From Methylophaga nitratireducenticrescens (GTDB lineage Bacteria > Pseudomonadota > Gammaproteobacteria > Nitrosococcales > Methylophagaceae), in contig NC_017857.3 in the NCBI RefSeq assembly GCF_000260985.4, forward strand, positions 1,488,001 to 1,552,000: a stretch of 64,000 nucleotides of DNA, read 5' to 3'. The position numbers and the translations under genes are program-made. This document shows, one piece after another, positions 17,366 to 25,950 of this stretch. The first letter of the stretch is position 1, and the number at the start of each line of letters is the position of its first letter. The notes under the pieces are model-generated. The model had not been told where the DNA came from, ran no database searches, and was given only the letters and a program-made list of their open reading frames with translations.

Positions 17366-17698
17366 CAGGGGCTATTTATCTTTCATAGCCATCACTGCTG
17401 GAGGCTATTTTCCCGTCCAACAAGGCAGAAATGATGCGATGCAGTCATCTACATAAGTCATTTCTAACGCAGGAGGGCGGGAAAATAGTCCGAGCCCTCC
17501 GGGTTGTGATTGAAACAACGCCACACGGTGTTGCTCGTCACTCATTTAGAATGGCTACAAAAATGTCAGGAACGTTTTTGAGCGTGAGTCCAGAAGGGGT
17601 GAGATACATGGATGTATCTCACAAACTTTATTCCTCGCGCCTTGCGTGCCATTGTTTCAATTCACAACAGAGATGGCTATGAATGATAAAAAGACCCT
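17366..17698. repeat. Interspersed inverted-repeat element, copy 1
   Basis: About 333 bases sharing long stretches with copies at 39766 and 55774: the left end AGGGGCTATTTATCTTTCAT, CCAACAAGGC, the AAAATAGTC segment, GTTGCTCGTC, GTCAGGAACGTTTTTGAGCG and a perfect hairpin (GTGAGATACAT / ATGTATCTCAC). The right end (CACAACAGAG then ATGAATGATAAAAAGACCCT) is a diverged version of the terminal repeat and overlaps the 5' end of trmJ. A short open frame inside is not considered a gene. Confidence 0.82.
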
Positions 17699-18422
17699 GG
17701 ACAAAATCCGCTTTGTGCTGGTTGGCACTACACATCCAGGCAATATCGGTGCTTCAGCCCGGGCCATGAAAACCATGGGCTTATCAAACCTGCATCTGGT
17801 GGCGCCAAAAATATATCCCAGTGCCGAAGCCACAGCACGGGCTTCTGGAGCTGATGATGTGTTGGCCAAAGCAGTGGTGCATGACACCTTGCAGTCGGCA
17901 TTGACCGGTTGTCAGCATGTGTTTGGTATGAGTGCTCGGCTCAGACACCTTGCAGTTCCGTTAATGAACCCGCGCGAAGCGGTTGCCTCGCTTGAAAAAT
18001 ATGATGATGATACCCATATTGCAATTGTATTCGGGCGGGAGCATTCAGGTTTATCAAATGACGAACTGGATCTATGTCATACCTTGATAAATATTCCGGC
18101 AAATCCAGAATATAGTTCATTAAATCTGGCTGCTGCGGTTCAGGTTATGGCCTATGAATTACGTATGAGTTTCAATCCGACCATTGAACGAGGTCGTGTG
18201 GGTGAAGAACGTGAGGCCATTAACGCCGAAGATCTGGTCCATTTATACGACCATTTCGAACGCAGTCTGACCACCATCGGCTTTTTAGATCCGAGCAATC
18301 CACGTAATTTAATGCGGCGGATTCGTCGTTTATTTAACCGTGCAGACCTTGACCGGAATGAAGTTCAGATTTTGCATGGCATTTTGCGTGCAGCAGAAAC
18401 TAAAGCGAGGAGCTCAAAATGA
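17679..18422 (+). CDS. trmJ: tRNA (cytidine/uridine-2'-O-)-methyltransferase TrmJ
   Basis: SPOUT-family enzyme methylating the ribose of nucleotide 32 in tRNA. Recognisable motifs are [25 protein letters not shown] at the N-terminus, [15 protein letters not shown] and the knotted SAM-binding loop [20 protein letters not shown] prefer ATG 17679 ([12 protein letters not shown], 247 residues) because AGAG sits six bases before it; ATG 17673 is possible. The initiation region lies in the right terminal repeat of the adjacent element, so the first codons may derive from it. The stop overlaps cysE by 4 bases. Confidence 0.92.
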   Translation: MNDKKTLDKIRFVLVGTTHPGNIGASARAMKTMGLSNLHLVAPKIYPSAEATARASGADDVLAKAVVHDTLQSALTGCQHVFGMSARLRHLAVPLMNPREAVASLEKYDDDTHIAIVFGREHSGLSNDELDLCHTLINIPANPEYSSLNLAAAVQVMAYELRMSFNPTIERGRVGEEREAINAEDLVHLYDHFERSLTTIGFLDPSNPRNLMRRIRRLFNRADLDRNEVQILHGILRAAETKARSSK

Positions 18423-19213
18423 ACGATCAATTACATGTGACCCGCTGGCAGCGTTTTAAAGAAGATATCTACTGTGTATTTGACAGAGATCCTGCGGCCC
18501 GCAATGTGTTTGAGATCGTCACCACCTACCCGGGGGTGCATGCATTAACACTGCATCGATTCAGTCATTGGTTATGGAAAAAAGGCTGGATGTGGCTGGC
18601 TCGTTTTATGTCGACGATCGGTCGTTGGTTAACCGGAATTGAAATCCATCCGGGTGCCAAAATCGGTCGACGTTTCTTTATTGATCATGGTATGGGCGTG
18701 GTGATTGGTGAAACTGCCGAAATTGGGGATGATTGCACCCTTTATCATGGTGTCACGTTAGGCGGTACTTCCTGGAAAGGCGGCAAACGTCATCCGACAT
18801 TAACCAATAATGTGGTGGTGGGTGCTGGTGCAAAAGTTTTAGGTCCGATTACTGTTTATGATGGGGCACGTATTGGTTCCAATGCGGTGGTGGTTAAGGA
18901 TGTTGCAGCCAATGAAACCGTTGTTGGTATTCCGGGACGTGTAGTCAGAAGCCAGAAAAACCCTGACAAAAAAGCCCAGGAAAAGTTGGCACAATCCGTT
19001 GGCTTTGATGCTTACGGTACATCAACACAAACACCTGATCCGGTGGCATCTGCTATTCATGGACTGATTGAACATATTCATCTTATGGAAAAACGCATGG
19101 ATGCTATGTGTCAGACAATTCACCGTCTGGGGGGGGAATTGCCAGATGTTTCGATGCCGGAACTGGAGGGTTGCGAGCTGGAGAAAGATACAGATTCAAC
19201 TAAAGTTGACTAA
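18419..19213 (+). CDS. cysE: Serine O-acetyltransferase
   Basis: 264 residues; makes O-acetylserine for cysteine synthesis. The N-terminal helical domain is followed by a left-handed beta-helix of hexapeptide repeats ([41 protein letters not shown]) with the catalytic His/Asp region. The tail after about 185 is longer than the catalytic core needs and has a helical, charged end. It sits between trmJ and iscR, an arrangement frequent in Proteobacteria that links cysteine supply with Fe-S assembly. The 3' end overlaps the IscR site of the next operon. Confidence 0.95.
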   Translation: MNDQLHVTRWQRFKEDIYCVFDRDPAARNVFEIVTTYPGVHALTLHRFSHWLWKKGWMWLARFMSTIGRWLTGIEIHPGAKIGRRFFIDHGMGVVIGETAEIGDDCTLYHGVTLGGTSWKGGKRHPTLTNNVVVGAGAKVLGPITVYDGARIGSNAVVVKDVAANETVVGIPGRVVRSQKNPDKKAQEKLAQSVGFDAYGTSTQTPDPVASAIHGLIEHIHLMEKRMDAMCQTIHRLGGELPDVSMPELEGCELEKDTDSTKVD

Positions 19214-19226
19214 AATAGTCGGGTAT
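19202..19226 (+). promoter_or_regulatory. IscR type-1 binding site
   Basis: The 25-base site matches 24 positions of the type-1 IscR consensus recalled from E. coli (ATASYYGACTRWWWYAGTCRRSTAT), centred on GACTAAAATAGTC and ending GGGTAT; only the second base differs. It spans the last codons of cysE and lies 37 bases before iscR. TTGACT within it (19206-19211) could be a -35. This predicts repression of iscR-iscS-iscA by [2Fe-2S]-IscR. Confidence 0.82.
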
Positions 19227-19263
19227 GAAAAACTAACTTAATAGTTTGTGATAGGAAATCAAT

Positions 19264-19713
19264 ATGCGCTTAACGACGAAAGGGCGCTATGCTGTGACGG
19301 CGATGCTCGATTTAAGTCTTAATTATAGTATTGGCGCGATTACGCTTGCTGATATTTCCGAGCGTCAGGGGATTTCACTTTCATACCTTGAACAATTGTT
19401 TGCCAAGTTGCGTAAACAAGGGTTAGTAAGTAGTTCTCGTGGCCCGGGAGGGGGATATCGGCTTAGCCGATCAGCTACCGAAATAACCGTATTGGATGTT
19501 ATTTCTGCGGTAGATGAGAAAGTTGACAGCACACAATGTCAGGGCAAGCATAATTGTCATGCAGATGAGAAATGTGTCAGCCATGAATTATGGCAAAGCC
19601 TCAGCGATCAGATCCGTGTTTATCTTGCCGGTATTACCTTGCACCATGTTATTAGTGATTACCAGCGAAACCGCAACAATAATGAAAAAGTCATTAAATT
19701 TGATGCTTTTTAA
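19264..19713 (+). CDS. iscR: Fe-S cluster regulator IscR
   Basis: 149-residue Rrf2 family repressor with a winged helix ([46 protein letters not shown]). The cluster ligands Cys92, Cys98, Cys104 and His107 fall at exactly the E. coli positions. It autoregulates via [2Fe-2S] occupancy, consistent with the near-perfect type-1 site upstream. It is followed by a desulfurase and iscA, but iscU, hscBA and fdx are absent. Confidence 0.96.
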   Translation: MRLTTKGRYAVTAMLDLSLNYSIGAITLADISERQGISLSYLEQLFAKLRKQGLVSSSRGPGGGYRLSRSATEITVLDVISAVDEKVDSTQCQGKHNCHADEKCVSHELWQSLSDQIRVYLAGITLHHVISDYQRNRNNNEKVIKFDAF

Positions 19714-19731
19714 GCTTTGCTACTAAGTCTT

Positions 19732-20874
19732 ATGTCTTTTACTTACCTTGATCACAATGCCGGAACTGGGCTGGCCGAAGGTGTATTAGATGCGATGTTA
19801 CCGTATCTTAAACAGCAGCAGGGTAATCCTTCAAGCAGTCATCGCTTTGGTCGTTATACGCATGCGGCGATAGACCATGCACGACAGCAAGTGGCAGATC
19901 TGGTAAACGTGCAAAGTGAACAAATTATTTTCACCAGTGGAGGCACGGAGTCTAATAATCAGGCCATTGCTGGCATTGCCCAATTGCACGATTCTGGACG
20001 AGTTTTAATTAGCAGTACCGAACACCCCGCGGTATTGGAACCTGCCAAACAACTACAAAAACTGGGTTTCGAGGTGTTATTTATCCCAGTGAATGCCGAT
20101 GGTCAGATCACTGTCGAAATATTTGAAACTTTATTGACCGATGATACTCGCCTGGTTTCGGTGATGTGGGCAAATAATGAAACCGGCGTGGTGCAGAATA
20201 TTGCCCAGCTAACCGAGCTGACCAGGCAACGCGATATTGTATTTCACTGCGATGCGGTGCAGGCAGCCGGCAAATTGGAAATTGATTTTCAGGCAGCTGG
20301 GATACAACTGATGAGTTTATCTGCCCATAAATTTGGTGGTCCAAAAGGCGTTGGTGCTCTGATTGTTGATAAAGAAATGGATTGGCCTGCATATGTTTTA
20401 GGTGGTGGTCAGGAACATGAAAAACGCAGTGGTACTGAAAACGTTGCAGCAATCGTCGGATTTGGTGCGGCAGCTGAAAAAGCCAAACAGCAATTAGCAC
20501 AATATCAGCAACATTGTCGTGAATTAAGGGATTTTCTGGAAATACGTTTGTGCAAAATACCGGGTGTTACTGTGTTTGCACAGTCAACAGAACGTTTGCC
20601 AAATACGGTATTTTTTTCATTGCAAGGATTTGATTCCGACACTTTACTGATGTCATTGGATCGCAAGGGCTTTTCAGTTGCCAGTGGTTCGGCCTGTGGC
20701 ACGGGCCGCCAAACACCGAGCCATGTGCTTAAGGCTATGGGAGTAGACGATATGACTGCATTAGGTGCTGTCCGGGTGAGTGTTTCATTGGAAAACACCA
20801 TAGAACAAATTGAACAACTGGCGGTCATAATTGAAACAGAAGCCAGTCGTTTTAATCATTTAATGAACAGGTAA
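19732..20874 (+). CDS. Cysteine desulfurase (NifS/IscS-like)
   Basis: 380 residues, PLP-dependent, provides sulfur from cysteine. I chose ATG 19732 (MSFTYLDHNAGTGLAE) over an upstream TTG. Visible: FTSGGTESNNQAI, the PLP lysine in SLSAHKFGGPKGVG, and the active-site Cys near residue 325 in SVASGSACGTGRQTPSHV. The loop after this Cys differs from classic IscS (SSGSACTSASLEPS), and MSFTYLDHNAGT lacks the usual PATTP sequence, so it is a divergent member; a role dedicated to Fe-S assembly is inferred from the iscR-iscA neighbours. Confidence 0.9.
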   Translation: MSFTYLDHNAGTGLAEGVLDAMLPYLKQQQGNPSSSHRFGRYTHAAIDHARQQVADLVNVQSEQIIFTSGGTESNNQAIAGIAQLHDSGRVLISSTEHPAVLEPAKQLQKLGFEVLFIPVNADGQITVEIFETLLTDDTRLVSVMWANNETGVVQNIAQLTELTRQRDIVFHCDAVQAAGKLEIDFQAAGIQLMSLSAHKFGGPKGVGALIVDKEMDWPAYVLGGGQEHEKRSGTENVAAIVGFGAAAEKAKQQLAQYQQHCRELRDFLEIRLCKIPGVTVFAQSTERLPNTVFFSLQGFDSDTLLMSLDRKGFSVASGSACGTGRQTPSHVLKAMGVDDMTALGAVRVSVSLENTIEQIEQLAVIIETEASRFNHLMNR

Positions 20875-20878
20875 TGAA

Positions 20879-21211
20879 ATGACAACAATTACATTGACAC
20901 AATCAGCAGTAAAGCGTGTTCGCGATATGGTCGCTAAGCATGACAATGGTATTGGTTTGCGTATTGGTGTGGTCAAAAGTGGCTGCTCTGGTTACAGCTA
21001 TGCTCTTGATTATGCTGATACTGTCGCAGCCAATGATATGATTATTGAGCAGGATGATGTCAAAGTCGTGGTAGACAAAGATAACCTGCCATTGCTAGAG
21101 GGTATGATATTGGATTTTGTTAAGGAAGGGCTAAACCAAAGCTTTAAATTTATAAATCCAAATGTCACTTCTGAATGTGGCTGCGGAGAGAGCTTCAGCG
21201 TCACCAAATAA
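20879..21211 (+). CDS. iscA: A-type iron-sulfur carrier IscA
   Basis: 110 residues. The three cluster-binding cysteines of A-type carriers are present: C36 (KSGCSGYSY) and the C-terminal pair C100 and C102 (SECGCGESF). It accepts and delivers Fe-S clusters. It follows the desulfurase by 4 bases and is closed by a terminator, so the isc operon ends here without a scaffold gene. Confidence 0.93.
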   Translation: MTTITLTQSAVKRVRDMVAKHDNGIGLRIGVVKSGCSGYSYALDYADTVAANDMIIEQDDVKVVVDKDNLPLLEGMILDFVKEGLNQSFKFINPNVTSECGCGESFSVTK

Positions 21212-21238
21212 GCTGATCTTTATGTTTATTTTTAAATT

Positions 21239-21271
21239 GCCCGTTAAGGTTTTAACGGGCAGTTTTGTTTT
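21239..21271 (+). terminator. Terminator of the isc operon
   Basis: Perfect 9-bp stem GCCCGTTAA/TTAACGGGC with loop GGTT, followed by AGTTTTGTTTT. Confidence 0.88.
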
Positions 21272-21305
21272 ATCTGGTCTATTAAACTGTGATTGAATCT
21301 TTTCC

Positions 21306-22610
21306 ATGACTGAACTTAGCAATCTGCAATTTGACGCTCAACATTTATGGCATCCCTACAGTAGCGTACAAAGCCCACCTTTATTACACGAGGTGGTTTC
21401 GGCAAAAGGCGTATATTTATCCCTGGCTGATGGCCGAGAGATCATTGATGGTATGTCATCCTGGTGGTCAGCTATTCATGGTTATGGGCACCCACGACTG
21501 AATGCAGCCGCTAAAGATCAACTCGATAAAATGTCGCACGTAATGTTTGGTGGCTTGACCCATGATCCGGCGGTCAGCCTAGCACGACGTTTAATCGATA
21601 TCACCGATGATGCACTGCAATATGTTTTTCTGGCAGATTCTGGCTCAGTGTCAGTTGAAGTCGCTATTAAAATGGCCATTCAATACTGGTTTGCACAAGG
21701 TAAAACCGAGAAACAGAAACTGCTGTCACTAAGAAGCGGCTATCACGGCGATACCTTCGGCGCGATGGCGGTTTGTGATCCGGTGAATGGCATGCATTCC
21801 CAGTTTGCCAAAGTACTTCCACAACATTTATTTGCTCCAGCTCCCACCTGTCGTGACGATGTTGAATGGCAGGACAGTGATATCGCAGAAATGCGTGCAT
21901 TAATTGAGGATAACCATCAACAATTGGCGGCAGTGATTGTCGAGCCTTTGGTGCAGGGCGCTGGTGGAATGCGTTTTTATTGTCCACAATATCTGCGTGA
22001 GCTTCGGTCATTGTGTGACAAACATAACGTGTTGCTTATTTTTGATGAAATCGCCACTGGTTTTGGCCGAACCGGACATCTTTTTGCTTATGAAGCCGCA
22101 GATGTCGTGCCGGATATTTTATGTTTAGGCAAGGCGCTGACAGGGGGGTACATGACGTTGGCGGCCACCCTATGCCAAACCAGGGTGGCGCAAGGGATTT
22201 CAGCTGATGGACAGGGTGTGTTGATGCATGGCCCCACGTTTATGGGGAATCCGTTGGCTTGTCGCGTAGCGTGCGAGAGTATTGATGTATTGCTTGACTC
22301 AGACTGGCAACAAAAGGTTCGGGCAATTGAAGCCCAGCTGACATACGAATTGAATGAATTATCGACGCACTCTTTAGTCAAAAATGTTCGTATTAAAGGC
22401 GCGATAGGAGTAGTGGAGCTGAATCAGTCTTTAGATAGGTTTATGGAATGGTTGCCAGGGTTTATTGTTGACCAGGGTGTTTGGATAAGACCTTTTCGTA
22501 CGATGATTTATATAATGCCGCCATACATCATTACGACTGAACAGTTGACTAAGCTCACGAAAGCGATAAAAGCTATCGTTAATAAGCTGGATCAATCAGT
22601 AAAATCCTGA
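21306..22610 (+). CDS. bioA: Adenosylmethionine--8-amino-7-oxononanoate aminotransferase
   Basis: 434 residues; the biotin-pathway aminotransferase that uses SAM as amino donor. Diagnostic pieces are HLWHPYSSV at the N-terminus, GMSSWWSAIHGYGHP, RSGYHGDTFGAM, IFDEIATGFGRTG and the PLP-lysine motif LCLGKALTGGYMTLA. It stands alone here without bioBFCD, between a terminator and the orphan pqqA. Confidence 0.95.
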   Translation: MTELSNLQFDAQHLWHPYSSVQSPPLLHEVVSAKGVYLSLADGREIIDGMSSWWSAIHGYGHPRLNAAAKDQLDKMSHVMFGGLTHDPAVSLARRLIDITDDALQYVFLADSGSVSVEVAIKMAIQYWFAQGKTEKQKLLSLRSGYHGDTFGAMAVCDPVNGMHSQFAKVLPQHLFAPAPTCRDDVEWQDSDIAEMRALIEDNHQQLAAVIVEPLVQGAGGMRFYCPQYLRELRSLCDKHNVLLIFDEIATGFGRTGHLFAYEAADVVPDILCLGKALTGGYMTLAATLCQTRVAQGISADGQGVLMHGPTFMGNPLACRVACESIDVLLDSDWQQKVRAIEAQLTYELNELSTHSLVKNVRIKGAIGVVELNQSLDRFMEWLPGFIVDQGVWIRPFRTMIYIMPPYIITTEQLTKLTKAIKAIVNKLDQSVKS

Positions 22611-22724
22611 GACCTATCAAGATTATCTCTGATAGTGTTTTGATATTTGCAGCGTAGTATCACTTTCACGTTATCCAGAAAAACGGATAGCGATAACCTT
22701 AAAAATAGGATGGAGGATTTAATC

Positions 22725-22796
22725 ATGTGGACTAAACCAGAATATTCAGATATGCGTTTCGGTTTTGAAGTAACCATGTACATCTGCAACCGTTAA
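22725..22796 (+). CDS. pqqA: PQQ precursor peptide PqqA (orphan copy)
   Basis: A 23-residue gene starting [14 protein letters not shown] and ending EVTMYICNR. It has the invariant Glu15 and Tyr19 (E-V-T-M-Y) that PqqE cross-links and that become PQQ. GGATGGAGG lies 8 bases before the ATG. It is followed by a terminator and then ahpC; no pqqB-E is next to it, so it is a monocistronic, probably strongly expressed copy. PQQ is the cofactor of methanol dehydrogenase, fitting the mxa operon 5 kb away. Confidence 0.93.
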   Translation: MWTKPEYSDMRFGFEVTMYICNR

Positions 22797-22816
22797 TATC
22801 GGTTCAAACGTACTTT

Positions 22817-22851
22817 AAAAGCCTCTGAAGCTTAGCTTCAGGGGCTTTTTT
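22817..22851 (+). terminator. Terminator of pqqA
   Basis: AAAAGCCTCTGAAGC and GCTTCAGGGGCTTTTTT form a stem (one G-T pair) around TTA, followed by T6. It isolates pqqA from ahpC. Confidence 0.9.
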
Positions 22852-22973
22852 CATTAAGACTGTATTGCAATCGCTTATTCCGATTATATTAATAGAATTA
22901 AGTTGTTTGACCGTTGCATCATCGAGCCATAGAATGACTATTGTCGCTTTTGACAATCAACAAGGAGTAGACC

Positions 22974-23540
22974 ATGTCGACTTTGATTAATACAACCGTT
23001 AAACCATTTAAAACCACTGCATTTCACAAAGGCGAATTTATACCTGTTACGGATGCTGATCTGAAAGGCAAATGGTCAGTAATATTCTTTTATCCAGCAG
23101 ATTTCACCTTTGTTTGCCCAACTGAACTGGGCGATCTGGCTGATCATTACGCCAAACTTCAAGAAATGGGTGTTGAAGTTTATTCAGTATCCACGGATAC
23201 CCATTTCACACACAAAGCATGGCACGATGCTTCTGAAACCATCAAGAAAATCAACTTCCCAATGCTTGGTGATGCAACCGGTGCGATCAGTCGTAACTTT
23301 GAAGTCATGATTGAAGAAGAAGGTCTGGCGCTGCGTGGCACATTTGTTATCGACCCTGAAGGTGTGATCAAAGTGTGTGAAGTGCACGATCTGGGTATCG
23401 GCCGTAGTGCAAAAGAACTGGTACGTAAAATCCAGGCTGCTCAGTATGTTGCCTCACATGATGGCGAAGTATGCCCGGCTTCATGGCAGCCAGGTGAAGA
23501 AACCTTGTCACCATCTTTGGATCTGGTTGGCAAAATCTAA
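22974..23540 (+). CDS. ahpC: Alkyl hydroperoxide reductase subunit C (peroxiredoxin)
   Basis: 188-residue typical 2-Cys peroxiredoxin. Peroxidatic Cys48 is in FFYPADFTFVCPTE and resolving Cys167 in GEVCPASW. It reduces H2O2 and organic peroxides using AhpF, encoded 139 bases downstream. The ATG follows AAGGAG. An ATAG/CTAT pair upstream (around 22930) is too closely spaced to be called an OxyR site. Confidence 0.97.
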   Translation: MSTLINTTVKPFKTTAFHKGEFIPVTDADLKGKWSVIFFYPADFTFVCPTELGDLADHYAKLQEMGVEVYSVSTDTHFTHKAWHDASETIKKINFPMLGDATGAISRNFEVMIEEEGLALRGTFVIDPEGVIKVCEVHDLGIGRSAKELVRKIQAAQYVASHDGEVCPASWQPGEETLSPSLDLVGKI

Positions 23541-23613
23541 AGAAAATCTGAGACAAGTTTTCGTTTAATTTAACGACAACTTCTCATGAAATTCTTGATC
23601 CGTTGGATCAGTG

Positions 23614-23637
23614 TGTCCGGGCCGACCGGCCCGGACA
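23614..23637. other. Perfect GC-rich hairpin between ahpC and ahpF
   Basis: A 10-bp perfect stem (TGTCCGGGCC / GGCCCGGACA) with loop GACC and no T-run. Such structures between ahpC and ahpF can lower readthrough or protect the ahpC message so that AhpC exceeds AhpF; that role is inference. Confidence 0.6.
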
Positions 23638-23679
23638 TCACCCAAATATTTTATAGAATTTTAGACAGGCAGGTGCCTT

Positions 23680-25257
23680 ATGTTGGATGCTAATATTGCT
23701 GCACAATTAAAAACTTATCTGCAAAATCTGCAACGTCCGATTGAGATCATTGCGTCACTGGATGATGGCAAAAAATCTCTGGAAATGCGTGAGTTGCTAG
23801 TGGAAATTGCTGATATGTCAGATAAAGTCAGCTTTTCTGATGCCGATAACGATGCACGTAAACCTTCATTCCGTATTAAACAGCCTGAGGGGCAGGAGCA
23901 AATCCGTTTTGCCGGAATCCCAATGGGCCATGAGTTTACCTCCCTGGTTTTGGCATTACTGCACACAGGCGGGCATCCAATGAAGACCGAGCCTGAAGTG
24001 ATTGAACAAATCAAACAGCTTGATGGCGAGTTTGTGTTCGAAACCTATATTTCCCTGTCATGTCAGAACTGCCCTGAAGTGGTACAGGCGCTTAATCTGA
24101 TGGCGGTGTTGAATCCAAATATTCATCACACCATGATCGATGGTGCGTTGTATCCGGAAGAAGTCGAGGCACGTCAGATTATGGCCGTGCCGACTGTTTA
24201 CTTGAATGGTGAGGTGTTCGGTCAGGGACGTATGAGCCTGACAGAAATTATCGGCAAACTGGACACCGGTGCCATTAAACGTGAAGCAGAAAAAATCAGT
24301 CAGCGTGCCCCCTATGATGTATTGATTATTGGTGGCGGACCGGCTGGTGCTTCTGCATCAATTTATGCATCACGCAAAGGTATTCGTACCGGTATTGTGG
24401 CTGAACGTTTTGGTGGGCAGGTGATGGATACCCTGGCGATTGAAAACTTTATTTCAGTCAAAGAGACCGAAGGGCCAAAACTGGTTGCTGCACTTGAAGA
24501 ACACGTCAAAGAATATGAAGTAGACGTGATGAAGTTACAGCGCGCCAACAAATTAAGTCAGAAAGGCAAAATGCTTGAAGTGGAACTGGAAAGCGGTGCC
24601 ACACTGACCAGTAAGTCAATCATCATTGCGACCGGTGCCCGCTGGCGTGAGCTGGGCGTGCAGGGTGAAGCAGAATACCGTGGTCACGGTGTTGCCTATT
24701 GCCCTCATTGTGATGGCCCTTTATTTAAAGGTAAACATGTTGCGGTAATTGGCGGCGGCAATTCCGGTGTCGAAGCCGCAATTGATCTGGCTGGTATTGT
24801 GGGATATGTGACCTTGCTGGAATATGCCGATCAACTGAAAGCCGATGCGGTATTGCAGAAAAAACTGCACAGTCTGAACAATGTAACGGTAATCATTGGT
24901 GCGCAAACCACTGAAATTACTGGCGATGGCAAGAAAGTGAACGGTCTGAATTATAAAGATCGTGCGACTGAGGAATCGCATCATGTTGAGCTGGCTGGTG
25001 TGTTTGTGCAGATTGGTTTGTTACCCAACACCGACTGGTTAAAAGACACGCTCACATTGAGCAAATATGGTGAGATTGAAATTGATTCTCACGGGGCAAC
25101 CTCAATGCCGGGTGTCTTTGCTGCCGGTGATGTGACAACCATTCCATACAAGCAGATCATTATGGCAATGGGCGAAGGTGCCAGAGCGGCCCTGGGCGCT
25201 TTTGATTATCTTATCCGTAATGAATTTGATGATAAGGATAAAGATAAAGCAGCTTAA
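23680..25257 (+). CDS. ahpF: Alkyl hydroperoxide reductase subunit F
   Basis: 525-residue flavoprotein disulfide reductase that passes electrons from NADH to AhpC. The N-terminal tandem thioredoxin-like domain carries the CQNC redox pair (about residues 128-131), followed by the FAD-binding [16 protein letters not shown], the second redox pair in [11 protein letters not shown], the NADH-binding [13 protein letters not shown] and the FAD motif [16 protein letters not shown]. Length is normal. The downstream response regulator gene is convergent. Confidence 0.97.
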   Translation: MLDANIAAQLKTYLQNLQRPIEIIASLDDGKKSLEMRELLVEIADMSDKVSFSDADNDARKPSFRIKQPEGQEQIRFAGIPMGHEFTSLVLALLHTGGHPMKTEPEVIEQIKQLDGEFVFETYISLSCQNCPEVVQALNLMAVLNPNIHHTMIDGALYPEEVEARQIMAVPTVYLNGEVFGQGRMSLTEIIGKLDTGAIKREAEKISQRAPYDVLIIGGGPAGASASIYASRKGIRTGIVAERFGGQVMDTLAIENFISVKETEGPKLVAALEEHVKEYEVDVMKLQRANKLSQKGKMLEVELESGATLTSKSIIIATGARWRELGVQGEAEYRGHGVAYCPHCDGPLFKGKHVAVIGGGNSGVEAAIDLAGIVGYVTLLEYADQLKADAVLQKKLHSLNNVTVIIGAQTTEITGDGKKVNGLNYKDRATEESHHVELAGVFVQIGLLPNTDWLKDTLTLSKYGEIEIDSHGATSMPGVFAAGDVTTIPYKQIIMAMGEGARAALGAFDYLIRNEFDDKDKDKAA

Positions 25258-25281
25258 CCCTGCTTTTCCGTTAATCAGAGT

Positions 25282-25950
25282 TCATTCCGCCTCGTCAATT
25301 AAGTCGCGCAGGTTTAACAGCTTCATGCGAATGGCGAGGCGGGTGAGTTCGATATCTGAATTTACATCCAGTTTGCGTTTAATAATGTAATGCGAATTTG
25401 AGACGGTTTTCGGACTGATATTCAGAATGTCAGCTATCTGTTGGTTATTTTTGGCTTCCAATAATAAACGCAAAATTTCAAACTCTCTGACCGTTAAATC
25501 ATCCAGCCTCGTTTTGTCCTGACCCAGTTTTTCTACGGCCAATGCCTGAGCCACATCGGGACTGAGACTGAGTTTGTTTTCATAGACCTGATAAATTCCG
25601 TGTATCAATAAAGTCGGATCGCTGCTTTTGGTGACATAACCCAGCGCACCAGCTCGAATCGCCTGTAATGCAAAGCTGGGGTTCTGATGCATGCTAAACA
25701 CCAGAATACGTGCTTGTCCATCATACTGTCGGATGCGTGAAATGGCTTCCAGACCACTTTGCCCGGGCATGGAAATATCCATAATGACCACATCAGGTTG
25801 GAAGGTTTTGTAATTCTGGTAGGCTTCGGCAGCATCACGGGCATCCGCTATTACGGTTAAATTGGGTTGTTTTTGTAATAACGAGCGGTACCCTTCACGC
25901 ACAATGGCATGGTCATCGCCCAACAGAATTTGAATCGATTTTTCAGACAT
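25282..25950 (-). CDS. mxaX: NarL/LuxR-family response regulator (MxaX-like)
   Basis: 222 residues. The receiver domain has DDHAIVREGY, phospho-acceptor Asp in DVVIMDISMPG and Lys in YVTKSSDP; the C-terminal LuxR-type HTH is LTVREFEILRLLLEAKNNQQIADILNIS (HTH about 155-210). It overlaps its kinase gene by 8 bases. Because the pair is divergent from mxaRSACKL it is likely the methanol-oxidation two-component system called MxaYX/MoxYX in methylotrophs; the symbol rests on context and domain type. Confidence 0.75.
   Translation of the reverse strand: MSEKSIQILLGDDHAIVREGYRSLLQKQPNLTVIADARDAAEAYQNYKTFQPDVVIMDISMPGQSGLEAISRIRQYDGQARILVFSMHQNPSFALQAIRAGALGYVTKSSDPTLLIHGIYQVYENKLSLSPDVAQALAVEKLGQDKTRLDDLTVREFEILRLLLEAKNNQQIADILNISPKTVSNSHYIIKRKLDVNSDIELTRLAIRMKLLNLRDLIDEAE

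Noticed and set aside
17431-17682. 83-codon open frame between queA and trmJ
   Set aside because: It lies entirely within the interspersed repeat, crosses its hairpin and lacks a ribosome site; the same region is not open in the other copies.
17366-17698. CRISPR array or integron attC cluster
   Set aside because: The repeats are three widely separated imperfect copies without regular spacers, and no cas or integrase gene is present.
22925-22945. OxyR site before ahpC
   Set aside because: An ATAG and a CTAT are present but 5 bases apart rather than 7, and no second pair follows.
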